NCBI RefSeq assembly: GCF_004917065.1
Contig: NZ_SSYA01000003.1
Coordinates: forward strand, 890,318 to 954,317
Length of the DNA: 64,000 bases
DNA from: Geomonas ferrireducens
Lineage (GTDB): Bacteria; Desulfobacterota; Desulfuromonadia; Geobacterales; Geobacteraceae
Direction of reading: 5' to 3'
Shown piece by piece: positions 1 through 9,332 of the stretch; within the stretch, counting starts at the first letter, position 1; every line of letters starts with the position of its first letter. Both the position numbers and the translations under genes were made by a program. The notes beneath the pieces were generated by a model. The model had not been told where the DNA came from and searched no databases. It saw nothing but the letters and a program-made list of their open reading frames with translations.

Positions 1-1255
1 TCACGAAGTACTCGGAGAGCGCCCGCCGGGTGCGGCTGATGCAGCGCTCCCGGGTACCGGCCCAGACCACGAGTTTCGCCAGGTGCGGATCGTAGTAGGG
101 GGGGACGTCGAGCCCCTCGTACATACCGGAGTCGTCGCGGACACCGGGGCCGCCCGGCGTGCGCAGGCCGTCGATGCGTCCCGCGATCGGGAAGAAGTCA
201 TGGTCCGGATCCTCCGCGTGAATGTGGCATTCGATGGCGTGGCCGCGGAAGGCGATGTCCTTTTGCTGGAAGGCCAGCGGTAGACCGGCTGCCACACGGA
301 TCATCTCCTTGCAGAGGTCCGTGCCGGTGACTGCCTCGGTGACCGGGTGCTCGACCGCCAGACGGGTATTCATCTCCAGGAAGAAGAATTCCTTTGTCGC
401 CCCGTTCACCAGGAACTCGACCGTTCCCGCCGAATCGTAGCCGACCGCCCGGGCGATGCGGACCGCCGCTTCGCCCAATTTGCCGCGGAGTTCATCATCC
501 ACTATGGTCGAGGGCGCCTCTTCGATCATTTTCTGGTTCCGGTGCTGGATGGAACACTCTCGCTCCATGAAATGGACCACGTGTCCGTTTCCATCGCCGA
601 ATATCTGGATCTCTATGTGGCGAGGCCTTTCGATGCAGCGCTCCAGGTAGACCGCCTTTCTGCCGAAGCAGTTGAACGACTCGGAGCGGGCCGCCCGCAC
701 CAGCCTGGTCAGGTCCTCCGGCCGCTCCACCCTGCGCATCCCCTTGCCGCCGAAGCCGTGCACCGCTTTGACCATGATGGGGTAACCGATTTCGGCCGCT
801 GCCTGCTGGGCATCTTCGTCGTCGCGCAACTCCGCCAGCATGCCGGGGACGAGCGGCACGTCCTGCGCGGCCGCCACCTTGCGGGCCTCGATCTTGTTTC
901 CCATGATCCGGATGGCGCCCGGGTTTGGGCCGATGAAGGTGATCCCTTCCGCGGCGCAGAGTTCGGCGAATTCCGCAGTCTCGGAGAGGAAACCGTACCC
1001 GGGATGGATGGCGTCACAGCCGGATTTCTTCGCCACCTCGATGATGGTGTCGGTCCGCAAGTAGGAACGGGAGGCGGGCGCCGGGCCGATACAGTAGGCT
1101 TCATCGGCGACCCTCACGTGCAGCGAGGCGCGGTCCGCCTCGGAGTACACGGCCACCGTCGGTATCTGGAGTTCCTGGCAGGCGCGGATGATTCGTATGG
1201 CGATCTCGCCGCGGTTGGCGATGAGCACCTTTTGAAAGAGCTTGTCAGCGGGCAT
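1..1255 (-). CDS. Biotin carboxylase subunit of an acyl-CoA carboxylase (partial, runs off the left edge)
   Basis: This protein would carboxylate biotin with ATP and bicarbonate, feeding the carboxyltransferase encoded just upstream. Translation from the ATG at 1255 is open to the window edge (about 418 codons, C-terminus missing). It begins with the family N-terminus KVLIANRGEIA and has the HPGYGFLSE and FMERECSIQHRNQK blocks of biotin carboxylases. Two usually invariant sites differ. The ATP-grasp glycine loop reads KAVHGFGGKGMR (about 745-780) instead of the usual KA(S/A)GGGGGRGMR type. The bicarbonate/biotin-site segment reads EMNTRLAVEH (about 350-370), with Ala where Gln is normal. There is no stop or frameshift, so it is a full-length but divergent enzyme. 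It is last in the visible operon, 48 bp after the carboxyltransferase. The family call is firm; substrate and activity are open. Confidence 0.9.
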   Translation of the reverse strand, partial: MPADKLFQKVLIANRGEIAIRIIRACQELQIPTVAVYSEADRASLHVRVADEAYCIGPAPASRSYLRTDTIIEVAKKSGCDAIHPGYGFLSETAEFAELCAAEGITFIGPNPGAIRIMGNKIEARKVAAAQDVPLVPGMLAELRDDEDAQQAAAEIGYPIMVKAVHGFGGKGMRRVERPEDLTRLVRAARSESFNCFGRKAVYLERCIERPRHIEIQIFGDGNGHVVHFMERECSIQHRNQKMIEEAPSTIVDDELRGKLGEAAVRIARAVGYDSAGTVEFLVNGATKEFFFLEMNTRLAVEHPVTEAVTGTDLCKEMIRVAAGLPLAFQQKDIAFRGHAIECHIHAEDPDHDFFPIAGRIDGLRTPGGPGVRDDSGMYEGLDVPPYYDPHLAKLVVWAGTRERCISRTRRALSEYFV

Positions 1256-1303
1256 ATGAACTACTCCTTGCTGTTACGCTTCGGCTGCACTCGTACTTGC
1301 CGT

Positions 1304-2854
1304 TTACAGGGGTATGTTGCCGTGCTTGCGCGGCGGGTTCGCGTCGCGTTTGTTCTTGCACATCTCGAGCACGCTGATGAGCTTCGAGCGGGTCGCCGCG
1401 GGATCGATGACCTCGTCGATGTAGCCGAGCTCGGCGGCGTTGTACGGGTTGGCGAACTTCTCGCGGTAATCCCGAACCAGTGACTTCCGGGTTTCCTGCG
1501 GGTTGTCCGAAGCGTACATCTCGGCGCGGTGAATGATGTTCACGGCACCTTCCGGCCCCATCACCGCGATCTCAGCCGTGGGGAAGGCCATGCTGTAGTC
1601 GCCGCGGATATGTTTGGAGTTCATGACGCAGTAAGCGCCGCCGTAGGCCTTGCGGGTGATGACGGTGATCTTGGGTACCGTTGCCTCGGCCATGGCGTAG
1701 AGGAGTTTGGCGCCATGCTTGATGATGCCCCCAAGCTCCTGTCCCACCCCCGGCATGAAACCGGGGACGTCCTCGAAGATGACCAAGGGGATGTTGAAGC
1801 TGTCGCAGAAACGGGTGAAGCGTGCCCCCTTGAGGGATGAATCGACGTCCAAGGCCCCGGCCAGAAAGATCGGCTGGTTCGCTACGACGCCGACCGGCCT
1901 GCCGTTCAACCGGGCGAAGCCGACCACCAGGTTCTTCGCGTAGTGTTCCTGGACCTCGAAGAAGTAGCGGTCGTCGACCACGGCCTTGATGACCTCCTTC
2001 ATGTCGTAGGGGACGTTGGGGTCGTCAGGAATCATGGTGCGCAGGGCATCCTCGCAGCGATTGATATCGTCTTCGCACGCCGTCCGGGGAGGGTCCTCCA
2101 TGTTGTTCAGCGGGATAAAGGAGAAGAGCTCGCGCATCATCAGCAGGCACTCCTCGTCGTCCGAACAGGCGAAGTGGGCGCAGCCGGACTTCGAGTTGTG
2201 GGTCATGGCCCCGCCCAATTCCTCCTTCGTCACTTCCTCGTGGGTCACTGTCTTGATGACCTCCGGCCCGGTGATGAACATGTAGGAGGTGTCCTTCACC
2301 ATGAAGACGAAATCGGTGATGGCAGGCGAATAGACCGCCCCTCCCGCGCAGGGGCCCATTATGGCCGACAGCTGCGGCACCACCCCCGAGGAGGTTACGT
2401 TGCGCAGGAAGATGTCCGCGTAGCCTGCCAGCGAATCGACTCCCTCCTGGATCCGGGCGCCCCCCGAATCGTTCAGGCCGATCACCGGCGCGCCGTTTTT
2501 CAGGGCCATGTCCATGATCTTCACGATCTTTTCGGCGTAGCTCTTGGAGAGTGACCCGCCGAACACGGTGAAGTCCTGGGCGAACACATAGGCAGGCCTC
2601 CCTTCGATGGTGCCGTAGCCGGTCACGACACCGTCGCCTGCGATCTTCTGCTTCTCCATGCCGAAGTTGTGGCAACGGTGCGTCACGAACTTGTCGATCT
2701 CGTTGAAGCTCCCCTCGTCCAGCAGGACCGCGATACGTTCCCTGGCGGTCAGTCGGCCGGACTTGTGATGCTTCTCGATCCTGTCGGCGCCGCCGCCCAG
2801 TTCGGCCTCTTCGTTTTTTGCCTGCAAAAGATGGAGTTTGTTTTCGATGGTCAT
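1304..2854 (-). CDS. Acyl-CoA carboxylase carboxyltransferase subunit (propionyl/methylmalonyl-CoA type)
   Basis: This 516-residue protein belongs to the PccB/MmdA crotonase-fold carboxyltransferases, which move CO2 between carboxybiotin and an acyl-CoA. The N-terminal half has [16 protein letters not shown] and [16 protein letters not shown], the acyl-CoA and oxyanion region. The C-terminal half has [12 protein letters not shown] and [14 protein letters not shown], the biotin-site region. The length is normal for a fused alpha/beta carboxyltransferase. It sits between pxpA (27 bp upstream) and the biotin carboxylase, in the same operon as 5-oxoprolinase and glutamate dehydrogenase. The substrate cannot be fixed from sequence; propionyl-CoA is the family default. 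No biotin carrier protein gene is visible, and it may lie beyond the left edge. Confidence 0.93.
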   Translation of the reverse strand: MTIENKLHLLQAKNEEAELGGGADRIEKHHKSGRLTARERIAVLLDEGSFNEIDKFVTHRCHNFGMEKQKIAGDGVVTGYGTIEGRPAYVFAQDFTVFGGSLSKSYAEKIVKIMDMALKNGAPVIGLNDSGGARIQEGVDSLAGYADIFLRNVTSSGVVPQLSAIMGPCAGGAVYSPAITDFVFMVKDTSYMFITGPEVIKTVTHEEVTKEELGGAMTHNSKSGCAHFACSDDEECLLMMRELFSFIPLNNMEDPPRTACEDDINRCEDALRTMIPDDPNVPYDMKEVIKAVVDDRYFFEVQEHYAKNLVVGFARLNGRPVGVVANQPIFLAGALDVDSSLKGARFTRFCDSFNIPLVIFEDVPGFMPGVGQELGGIIKHGAKLLYAMAEATVPKITVITRKAYGGAYCVMNSKHIRGDYSMAFPTAEIAVMGPEGAVNIIHRAEMYASDNPQETRKSLVRDYREKFANPYNAAELGYIDEVIDPAATRSKLISVLEMCKNKRDANPPRKHGNIPL

Positions 2855-2881
2855 GGTCTACCTCGTTTTACCAACCGTTCT

Positions 2882-3649
2882 TTAGCCCGCGTAGCTGCCG
2901 AATGCCTTCAGATGGACCTTTTCCTGCTCAAGCCTCGACCTGATGATCCGGATCATCTCGATGGCTTCCGCCGTATCGCCGTGAACGCAGATGGTCTGGG
3001 CGTTGAGCGGAACCGGGGTGCCGTCGATGGAAATCACGCTGCGGTCCCTCACCATGGTCAGAACCCGTTCCGCCGCCAGCGCCGGATCATGGATCACCGC
3101 ACCCGGCTGGTTGCGCGGCACGAGCTTTCCTTCACTCGTGTATGCGCGGTCGGCGAAGACCTCTTCCACGTACCGGATGCCGGTTTCCTTGGCCGCAGCC
3201 ACCATCTCGGAATTGCTCAGGCATACGAGGTACAGTTCCGGATCCAGGGCCTTCATCGCTTCCGTAATGGCGAGGGCTATGGGGCGGCTGACGGCGGCCT
3301 TATTGTAGAGTGCCCCGTGGGGCTTTACGTGCTGCAGTTTGATCCCTTCGCACTTGCAGAACGCCGACAGGGCGCCTATCTGGTAGATGAGATCCGCAGT
3401 GACCTCCTCTGCCGAGAGTTCCATGGGACGTCTCCCGAAGCCGACCAGGTCGGGGTAGGAGGGATGTGCTCCAACGGCGACACCGTGTGCCTTGGCCATC
3501 CTGACCGTATTCCGGATCGTCGCCGGGTCGGATGCGTGAAACCCGCAGGCTATGTTCGCCGAGGTGATGAAGGGCATGACCTGTTCGTCACTGCCGATGG
3601 TGTACGCCCCGAACCCTTCGCCCATGTCGCAATTCAAATCGATGTGCAT
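2882..3649 (-). CDS. pxpA: 5-oxoprolinase subunit A (LamB/YcsF family)
   Basis: PxpA works with PxpB and PxpC to hydrolyse 5-oxoproline to glutamate using ATP in the cytoplasm. The 255-residue protein starts MHIDLNCDMGEGFG and continues with SANIACGFHASDP and GAHPSYPD, the metal/phosphate-binding blocks of the LamB/YcsF family. The HVKPHGALYN and SIDGTPVPL segments are also typical. It follows pxpC by 4 bp, so the order is pxpB-pxpC-pxpA. Glutamate dehydrogenase lies directly upstream of the three, giving a route from 5-oxoproline to 2-oxoglutarate. Confidence 0.95.
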   Translation of the reverse strand: MHIDLNCDMGEGFGAYTIGSDEQVMPFITSANIACGFHASDPATIRNTVRMAKAHGVAVGAHPSYPDLVGFGRRPMELSAEEVTADLIYQIGALSAFCKCEGIKLQHVKPHGALYNKAAVSRPIALAITEAMKALDPELYLVCLSNSEMVAAAKETGIRYVEEVFADRAYTSEGKLVPRNQPGAVIHDPALAAERVLTMVRDRSVISIDGTPVPLNAQTICVHGDTAEAIEMIRIIRSRLEQEKVHLKAFGSYAG

Positions 3650-3653
3650 ATCC

Positions 3654-4646
3654 TCAAACCTCCTTGCTTGCAGCCGCGCCTTTTACCGGCGCGCCCCCCA
3701 ATGGCCCGTGACTTACCCCGACAGCGGTCTTCTCGTAGGCGGCACTTTCCGCGGCCAGCGCTGCGACGGCCTCCTGATCGCTGCACTCCACAAAGGTGAC
3801 GCTGTCTCCTGCCTTCGCCTGTGCCAGCCTTGAAAGGTCGGGCCCGATCACGAAGCCGATCTTGGCGTAGCCGCCGGTGGTCTGGCAATCCGCCATCATG
3901 ACGATGGGATGCCCGTCTCCCGGCACCTGTATCGCCCCGGCGCTCAGCGCGTCCGAGATGATGTCGGCCCCGGAGGCATGCTCGACGGTCGGGCCTTCGA
4001 GCAGGACGCCCATCCGGTCGTTCCTGGACGAAACGGTGAAGCTCTTGCTGAAAAGCGACTGCAACCCCTCGGCGGTGAAGAGGCCGTCCTGCGGCCCCGG
4101 GATCACCCGCAGGCGCACCTCGTTGCCGTATTTGGGCAGGTGATGGTACGACAGCGCGCGAGGTGCGCAGGGCATCTCGCCTGCCTTGCCGATTTCGATG
4201 ACGTCATCGGCCTTGAGCGCCCGTCCGTCAAACCCGCCTATCCCGGCACGGGTATAGGTCGATCTGCTTCCCATGACTTTGGGGACCTCGATGCCGCCGT
4301 AGAAGGCGATATAACTCCGGCAACCGTTCACCGCGTAGCCGAAGGAAAGTTCGCTGTTAGCGGGAACGTAAAAGGCGGACCAGTTTTGGATCTTTTTGCC
4401 GTTCAGCGTCCCCTGCATATCGGCCCCGCAAACGGCCAGGTAGGTCTCGTTGGGGAACCGGAAGGTCCCCCCCAGCATGGTCATTTCCAGGACGGCGGCT
4501 CCGGGTTCGTTACCGGCCAGGATATTGGCCATGGTTGCGGCGTAACGGTCCATGACCCCGGAAACCGGCATCCCGAAGGCGCGATACCCGGTACGTCCCC
4601 GGTCCTGGACGGTCGTCAGCATCCCCGGCTTGATCACAGTGCACAT
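3654..4646 (-). CDS. pxpC: 5-oxoprolinase subunit C (KipA/biotin-dependent carboxyltransferase family)
   Basis: PxpC is the larger partner of PxpB in prokaryotic 5-oxoprolinase. The 330-residue protein begins with VIKPGMLTTVQDRGRTGY and contains GVMDRYAATMAN and GGYAKIGFVIGPDLSRLAQ, signatures of the KipA family (domain AHS2). It overlaps the end of pxpB by 13 bp, which suggests translational coupling and a 1:1 complex. Databases often call this family biotin-dependent carboxyltransferase. The pxpABC context makes the 5-oxoprolinase role much more likely, even though real carboxylase genes happen to be nearby. Confidence 0.94.
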   Translation of the reverse strand: MCTVIKPGMLTTVQDRGRTGYRAFGMPVSGVMDRYAATMANILAGNEPGAAVLEMTMLGGTFRFPNETYLAVCGADMQGTLNGKKIQNWSAFYVPANSELSFGYAVNGCRSYIAFYGGIEVPKVMGSRSTYTRAGIGGFDGRALKADDVIEIGKAGEMPCAPRALSYHHLPKYGNEVRLRVIPGPQDGLFTAEGLQSLFSKSFTVSSRNDRMGVLLEGPTVEHASGADIISDALSAGAIQVPGDGHPIVMMADCQTTGGYAKIGFVIGPDLSRLAQAKAGDSVTFVECSDQEAVAALAAESAAYEKTAVGVSHGPLGGAPVKGAAASKEV

Positions 4647-5392
4647 GCGGCGTCCTCCCCCTGTTTGACCGTGCCGGTCACCGGCTTATAGCTTCCCGAC
4701 TCCACCTGACACAGGATCTCCTGGAAGGTCCCGGCATTGATCGCGGTAAAGCGGAGATAGTTTCCTGCCGCGAAGAGAAAGGGATCGGCCGAGCCGGGAT
4801 TGAAGAGTTGCAGCGGCGTGCGGCCGATCAACTGCCATCCCCCGGGGCTCTGGATCGGATAGATGCCGGTCTGGCTCCCTGCGATGCCGATGGAACCGGC
4901 GGGGATCACCACCCTCGGTTGAGCCAGTCGCGGTGCGGCGATGCGGTCCGACATCCCCCCGAGGTAGGGAAAACCAGGGGTGAAGCCGAGCATGTAGACC
5001 TGGTAGGCCCGCGAGGTGTGGATCTCCACCACCTCCTCAACACTCAGCTTGTTGTGGCTCGCGACGAACTCCAGGTCCGGCCCGAACTCGCCGCCGTAGC
5101 AGACCGGGATGCTGACCACCGTCGCGGTGTCGACCTTCTCGCCGCTTTCCGCGTCGCTATCCAGAAACAGCCTGATCTTATCGGTGAGCGCTTCACGGCT
5201 GATGCGCAGCGGGTCGAAGTAGACCATCAGCGAGCGGTAGGTCGGCACCAGCTCGAGTATCTCGTCCGGCATCTTCCCGGAGATCTGCTGCGCCAGGCGA
5301 TGCACGCGGGCGTTTACTCCAGGATCGATGACGTCGCCGAAGTCCACCACCACCCCTTGCTCGCCCGCTTTGACGATGTTGATGTTGCTCAT
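4634..5392 (-). CDS. pxpB: 5-oxoprolinase subunit B (KipI family)
   Basis: PxpB pairs with PxpC in 5-oxoprolinase. The ATG at 5392 gives 252 residues beginning MSNINIVKAGEQG. It overlaps the glutamate dehydrogenase stop in a four-base ATGA junction; a longer reading upstream would only run through that gene in another frame. The diagnostic segment MLGFTPGFPYLGG is present, followed by PRVVIPAGSIGIAG and SPGGWQLIGRTPL, the AHS1/KipI domain. The length is normal. The overlaps on both sides point to one polycistronic message with coupled translation. Confidence 0.94.
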   Translation of the reverse strand: MSNINIVKAGEQGVVVDFGDVIDPGVNARVHRLAQQISGKMPDEILELVPTYRSLMVYFDPLRISREALTDKIRLFLDSDAESGEKVDTATVVSIPVCYGGEFGPDLEFVASHNKLSVEEVVEIHTSRAYQVYMLGFTPGFPYLGGMSDRIAAPRLAQPRVVIPAGSIGIAGSQTGIYPIQSPGGWQLIGRTPLQLFNPGSADPFLFAAGNYLRFTAINAGTFQEILCQVESGSYKPVTGTVKQGEDAACAL

Positions 5393-8343
5393 GCTTCCAC
5401 CCCCGGAAAGTTGCGGTCCAGGAACACCTTCACGAACTCCTCGAAGTCCGACTCCTGGTCGCCCCGGTACACCATGGCGGAACCTATTTCGGCGGCGAGT
5501 ATCGCGAAAAGGTACTTCTGCGGCAGCTGACCGATCCGCTGGTTGTAGCAGCTGTTTTCGCTCAGGAAGCGGGGGAGGTGGCTCAGGATGGCGCGCCGGA
5601 ACAAGGGCTGCAGGCAGATCTCCGGCCGCTTCTGGAAAAACTTGAAGAGTCGCGCGTAGTGCGTGTTGATCTCGGCACTGATGGAGTTGGAAATGTCGGT
5701 GCAGAGTAGGTTCGGCTGCTCGCGACGGCGCTTGAGGATCAGTCGTGCCTCGTCGGCGGCACGCTTTTCCAGGATCTGGAGCACGTCCGCGACATAGGCC
5801 TCCTTGTTGGCAAGGAACTCCTCCTCGGTGAGCAGCAGGTTGGCGATGATCTCGTAGGAGGACGAGATGACCCCGCACTTGTTCGCGGAGGCGTCCCGCA
5901 TGATGATGACACCTTTTTTCTGCAGCTGCTGGCGCGCCTCCGGGGTGATGAACGAGTTGGCCCCCTCGATGATGACCTTGGCGGAAGGGGTTCCATCCGC
6001 GAGAAAGAACCGCTCCCAGTTGTGCATGTCGATGGTCTCGGGCCTCCCCCCGCCGGGGATGAAAAGGTCCGCCTCGACCGAGAAGGGGAGTTCCGCGAAT
6101 TCCCTTGAGAATTCATCGACCGAGATCCACTCTTCCTCCACTCCGGCCGCCGTCCGGGTCACCTTGCGGTAGAGCTCGCGCAGCCCTTCCGAGCGGCTGC
6201 CGCTACGAAAGAGCATGAAGCCGCCGGGGTTCAGTTTGCACGGGTCGAAGGCATCGAGATCGCGGGAAAGGAGGATGCGCCCGAGTTCCTCACGGTCCGC
6301 GCCCGCCGTGTCGCACAACGCCGCGGTACCGTCGAGGATGAGCCGAATCTGCACCTGCGGGGAGCGCTCCAAAAGCAAGCGCATGGCGTTTCCCGCCACG
6401 TCACCGTTCGGGCCGCCGGTCATCTTGACGGAGTAGGGGGCCTGGCGCATGTCGATGCCGAGCTCCGCCATGGTTATCTCGGCGAAGGTGACCACGCCAA
6501 GCGAGGTGACGCCGTATTCCTTGTGGTTGATGCCGACCTCTTTGCTGGACATGATGCCGTTGCCGAGGATGTACCCCCTTTTCTTTGAGAGGCGGGCGAC
6601 GGCTTCGATGACGCTGTCGTGCATGTTCTCGTCGGGGCCGAGCTCGATCGGTTCTTCCTCGCGATAGTAGTCGACGACGGCAGGATTTTTCGCGATCCCG
6701 TTTTCGGTGACGTAGATGTCAAGGAAGGCGTGAATGACGCCGTACTGCAGCTTGTACAGGCGCCACGTTTCCTGGTCCCGATCCCTCGCCTTGAGGTCGG
6801 CGGTGTTCAGGATCAACACCATCTTCGAGCCGCCTTCGTAGATATCCTTGTTCTTTAGATGCTGGGTGAACGCCAGCACGAAGTTTTCCCGGAACAGGTT
6901 GTTCGAGTTGGTGACGAAGTCATCCTTCGTGCGGGCGATGACGGTGCGCCAGCCGCCGCGGGCGATGTCGGAAAAGCCAATGTGGTAACCGAAGCCGAAA
7001 CGGCTGAAGAAGAAGGTGATGCGAAACGGCGTGCCTTCCGGGAGATCGGCGGTGAAGTCGGGACCGAGCTCGGCGAGGTAGGCGGGGTCGATCCTGAAGG
7101 AGAGTGCCTGTTTCACGACAACGAAGAAGTTAGTTTTCAGCGTGTTCCGGATGAAGGAGAGGCAGCAGCGGAAAATGGCCCTCCGGATGTCATCGAGGTA
7201 GCGGTGGCCGGTGCTGTAATCGGCCACGGTCTGCCGCGTTGCGGCCAATAGCGCCTCGTAATCGGCGCTCTCACGCCCGCGCGGGTCGAAGCGGCTGCGG
7301 AACAGTTTGACCAACTGGAGCGCTATCTCCGGGTGCGAGGTGAACGCGTCCTGCACGTCTTCGAGGCCGAAACGGTCCGGCTGGTTGTGGGCCAGGTTCG
7401 AATGGCAGAACGCGGTGAAGGCGTTGATGAGCGCGGCGTCTTCGCCGGAAATGACGTCCCTCGTTACGAACTCGCGGTAGGTCGGCGACGAGACATTGAG
7501 AATCTGCGTCGTGTACAGTTCGCCCTGCAGCCGGACAAAGCTGTCGGAGTTCTTTTCGAGCTGGCTCCCCCCGCGCGGGCGCACGTAGAACGTCCCGAGG
7601 AAATAAGGGTGAGTTCCGTTGGAGATGGTCAGGCAGTAGGCGCGGTTCACGGCCAGCCCCAGCCGGTTGAAGACCTCCATGACCTGCAGCAGGAAGTCCT
7701 TTTGCGGCGGGTTGGCGACGGCGAAGAGCACCCGGGACTCGCCTCCGGTCTCCATCGGTTCCACGTCCAGGTGCAGCCCGCCCCCCTGGTTCCCCATCTG
7801 GTACAGGTTGAGGATCTGCGCCACCCTCGCTGGGGGGGAGATGCGCACATAGCTTTCGTTGTTGAGCCAGATGATCCGGAGTAACCTGTCGAAATCCTCC
7901 GTGGGGCTTGCCGGGTATTCACGGATGAAATCACCGTAGATCCGTTCGCGGATGTCGGCCGGTACCTCGTTCCCCTTGCCGTTTAACACCTCGTGGTTGG
8001 ACTTGCGGTCGAATTCGAGGCGCTGGATTTCCAGCGTCTGCTGCATGCCCGGCATAGGGCTCTCGGAGTGTGCGATCATCGCATAGGAAATCTCCCGCTC
8101 ACGCACCCGCCCGATCGAGTCATACAGGGAGCCCGGAACGTTCGCCATGGCCTGGATGAAGCTCTTCTCCCGGTCCGCGAGGATCAGGCGGCGGTTATGC
8201 CGCAGGGTGCCCATTTCGCGTCTGAGGATGTCGATCGCCTCCGGTTCATCCTTCATGGAGACGAAAAAGTAGGGGTGCATTTCTTTTTCCAGCCAGCTCT
8301 GGTTCCCGCCGTTTACCGATTCTTCAACGCCTTGGTTGGACAC
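5389..8343 (-). CDS. NAD-glutamate dehydrogenase (large GDH class)
   Basis: This 984-residue enzyme should oxidatively deaminate glutamate to 2-oxoglutarate and ammonium with NAD. The catalytic half has DIARGGWRTVIAR (about residue 470), the GGSKMVLIL segment, KMTGGPNGDVAGNAM (about 655-670) and the nucleotide-site region IIEGANSFITPEAR, all typical of the large NAD-GDH family. The N-terminal third looks like a regulatory extension rather than catalytic sequence. At under 1000 residues it is shorter than the 180-kDa form and fits the roughly 115-kDa type. The start is GTG at 8343, with AAAGGAG six bases upstream. It sits between the DUF979 membrane protein and pxpB, so it probably consumes glutamate released by 5-oxoprolinase. 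Confidence 0.9.
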   Translation of the reverse strand: MSNQGVEESVNGGNQSWLEKEMHPYFFVSMKDEPEAIDILRREMGTLRHNRRLILADREKSFIQAMANVPGSLYDSIGRVREREISYAMIAHSESPMPGMQQTLEIQRLEFDRKSNHEVLNGKGNEVPADIRERIYGDFIREYPASPTEDFDRLLRIIWLNNESYVRISPPARVAQILNLYQMGNQGGGLHLDVEPMETGGESRVLFAVANPPQKDFLLQVMEVFNRLGLAVNRAYCLTISNGTHPYFLGTFYVRPRGGSQLEKNSDSFVRLQGELYTTQILNVSSPTYREFVTRDVISGEDAALINAFTAFCHSNLAHNQPDRFGLEDVQDAFTSHPEIALQLVKLFRSRFDPRGRESADYEALLAATRQTVADYSTGHRYLDDIRRAIFRCCLSFIRNTLKTNFFVVVKQALSFRIDPAYLAELGPDFTADLPEGTPFRITFFFSRFGFGYHIGFSDIARGGWRTVIARTKDDFVTNSNNLFRENFVLAFTQHLKNKDIYEGGSKMVLILNTADLKARDRDQETWRLYKLQYGVIHAFLDIYVTENGIAKNPAVVDYYREEEPIELGPDENMHDSVIEAVARLSKKRGYILGNGIMSSKEVGINHKEYGVTSLGVVTFAEITMAELGIDMRQAPYSVKMTGGPNGDVAGNAMRLLLERSPQVQIRLILDGTAALCDTAGADREELGRILLSRDLDAFDPCKLNPGGFMLFRSGSRSEGLRELYRKVTRTAAGVEEEWISVDEFSREFAELPFSVEADLFIPGGGRPETIDMHNWERFFLADGTPSAKVIIEGANSFITPEARQQLQKKGVIIMRDASANKCGVISSSYEIIANLLLTEEEFLANKEAYVADVLQILEKRAADEARLILKRRREQPNLLCTDISNSISAEINTHYARLFKFFQKRPEICLQPLFRRAILSHLPRFLSENSCYNQRIGQLPQKYLFAILAAEIGSAMVYRGDQESDFEEFVKVFLDRNFPGVEA

Positions 8344-8363
8344 GACTTTCTCCTTTGTCGGCT

Positions 8364-9332
8364 CTAGAACGCGTTCATCAGGAAATACATCAGGGCGATG
8401 TTGACGACCAAGAGTGGCAGGGCCGTCATGATCTGCACCTTGATGACGCCGTTTTTGTCCGGAAGTTCAAGAAGGGCCGCAGGGACGATGTTGAAGTTGG
8501 CCGCCATCGGCGTCATGAGCGTGCCGCAGTAACCCGAGAACATGCCGATCGCGGCGACGATGGCGGGGTTGCCGTGGAACACCCCCATGAGGATGGGAAC
8601 TCCGACCCCTCCCGCCATTACCGGAAAGGCGGCAAAGGCATTACCCATGATCATGGTGAAGATGGTCATCCCGAGACAGAAGACCGCTACCGCAACCAGC
8701 TTGAAGTCCATCGGGATATAGGTTGTCGTCACGTTTGCGACCGCCTTGCCAACGCCTGCATCCATGAACAAAAGCCCAAGGACGGCCAGCATGTGGGGAA
8801 GCACCACGGCCCATCCCATCGAGTCGATCAGGCGGCGTGCTTCGCGCATGGCCTGCACCGGTGTGGATCCGGTGAAGCGGCAGGCGACGATCAGGGCGAG
8901 GATGCAGCCGATGCCGAGGCTGACCAGGGTGAAGTTCTTTTGATCGAGCAGGAACATGCCGCCGATCTTGGTTTTCTGGAACACCACCGAGCCGATCATA
9001 GTGGTGAAGGGGATGATCAAAGCCGGATAGAGCAGGCGGTTGCCGAGTTTCACGGCGCTGTCGTGGCGCTCTTTGGCGGTGAACTGGTGGTACTTGCCGA
9101 GTGAGACACCGCCCAGACCCGCGATGAGCGCCATGGCTACGACGATGATGCCTGCGAAAAGGGGAGGGATCAGGTCACCGATCAGAAACACCACCGCGTA
9201 GAGGGCCCAGAACGAGCCGGTAGCGATCCTTCTTGGGTTCCCTTTGTCGCGAAAGGACATCAGGGAGATGATGGTCAGGGTCAGTCCGAGCAGTATGAAA
9301 AAGTAGTTCAGGGGCAAGATCGTCGAGCTCAT
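8364..9332 (-). CDS. DUF979 membrane protein, probable 5-oxoproline transporter component
   Basis: This 322-residue polytopic membrane protein has about nine hydrophobic spans and begins with a first span (YFFILLGLTLTIISLMSF). The segments SGYCGTLMTPMAANFNIVPAALLELP near the C-terminus are characteristic of DUF979. It overlaps the upstream DUF969 gene by four bases (ATGA), so the two probably form one permease. I recall DUF969/DUF979 pairs recurring beside pxpABC, and the operon here supports uptake of 5-oxoproline or a related pyrrolidone. That substrate is inference. Confidence 0.85.
   Translation of the reverse strand: MSSTILPLNYFFILLGLTLTIISLMSFRDKGNPRRIATGSFWALYAVVFLIGDLIPPLFAGIIVVAMALIAGLGGVSLGKYHQFTAKERHDSAVKLGNRLLYPALIIPFTTMIGSVVFQKTKIGGMFLLDQKNFTLVSLGIGCILALIVACRFTGSTPVQAMREARRLIDSMGWAVVLPHMLAVLGLLFMDAGVGKAVANVTTTYIPMDFKLVAVAVFCLGMTIFTMIMGNAFAAFPVMAGGVGVPILMGVFHGNPAIVAAIGMFSGYCGTLMTPMAANFNIVPAALLELPDKNGVIKVQIMTALPLLVVNIALMYFLMNAF

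Noticed and set aside
347-1483. Long plus-strand reading opposite the biotin carboxylase
   Set aside because: It is an antisense shadow in GC-rich sequence; the minus strand has full-length family similarity and no ribosome site supports the plus reading.
3654-4646. pxpC as a component of the adjacent biotin-dependent carboxylase
   Set aside because: The database label is misleading; pxpA, pxpB and pxpC are contiguous and overlapping, and a true carboxyltransferase is present.
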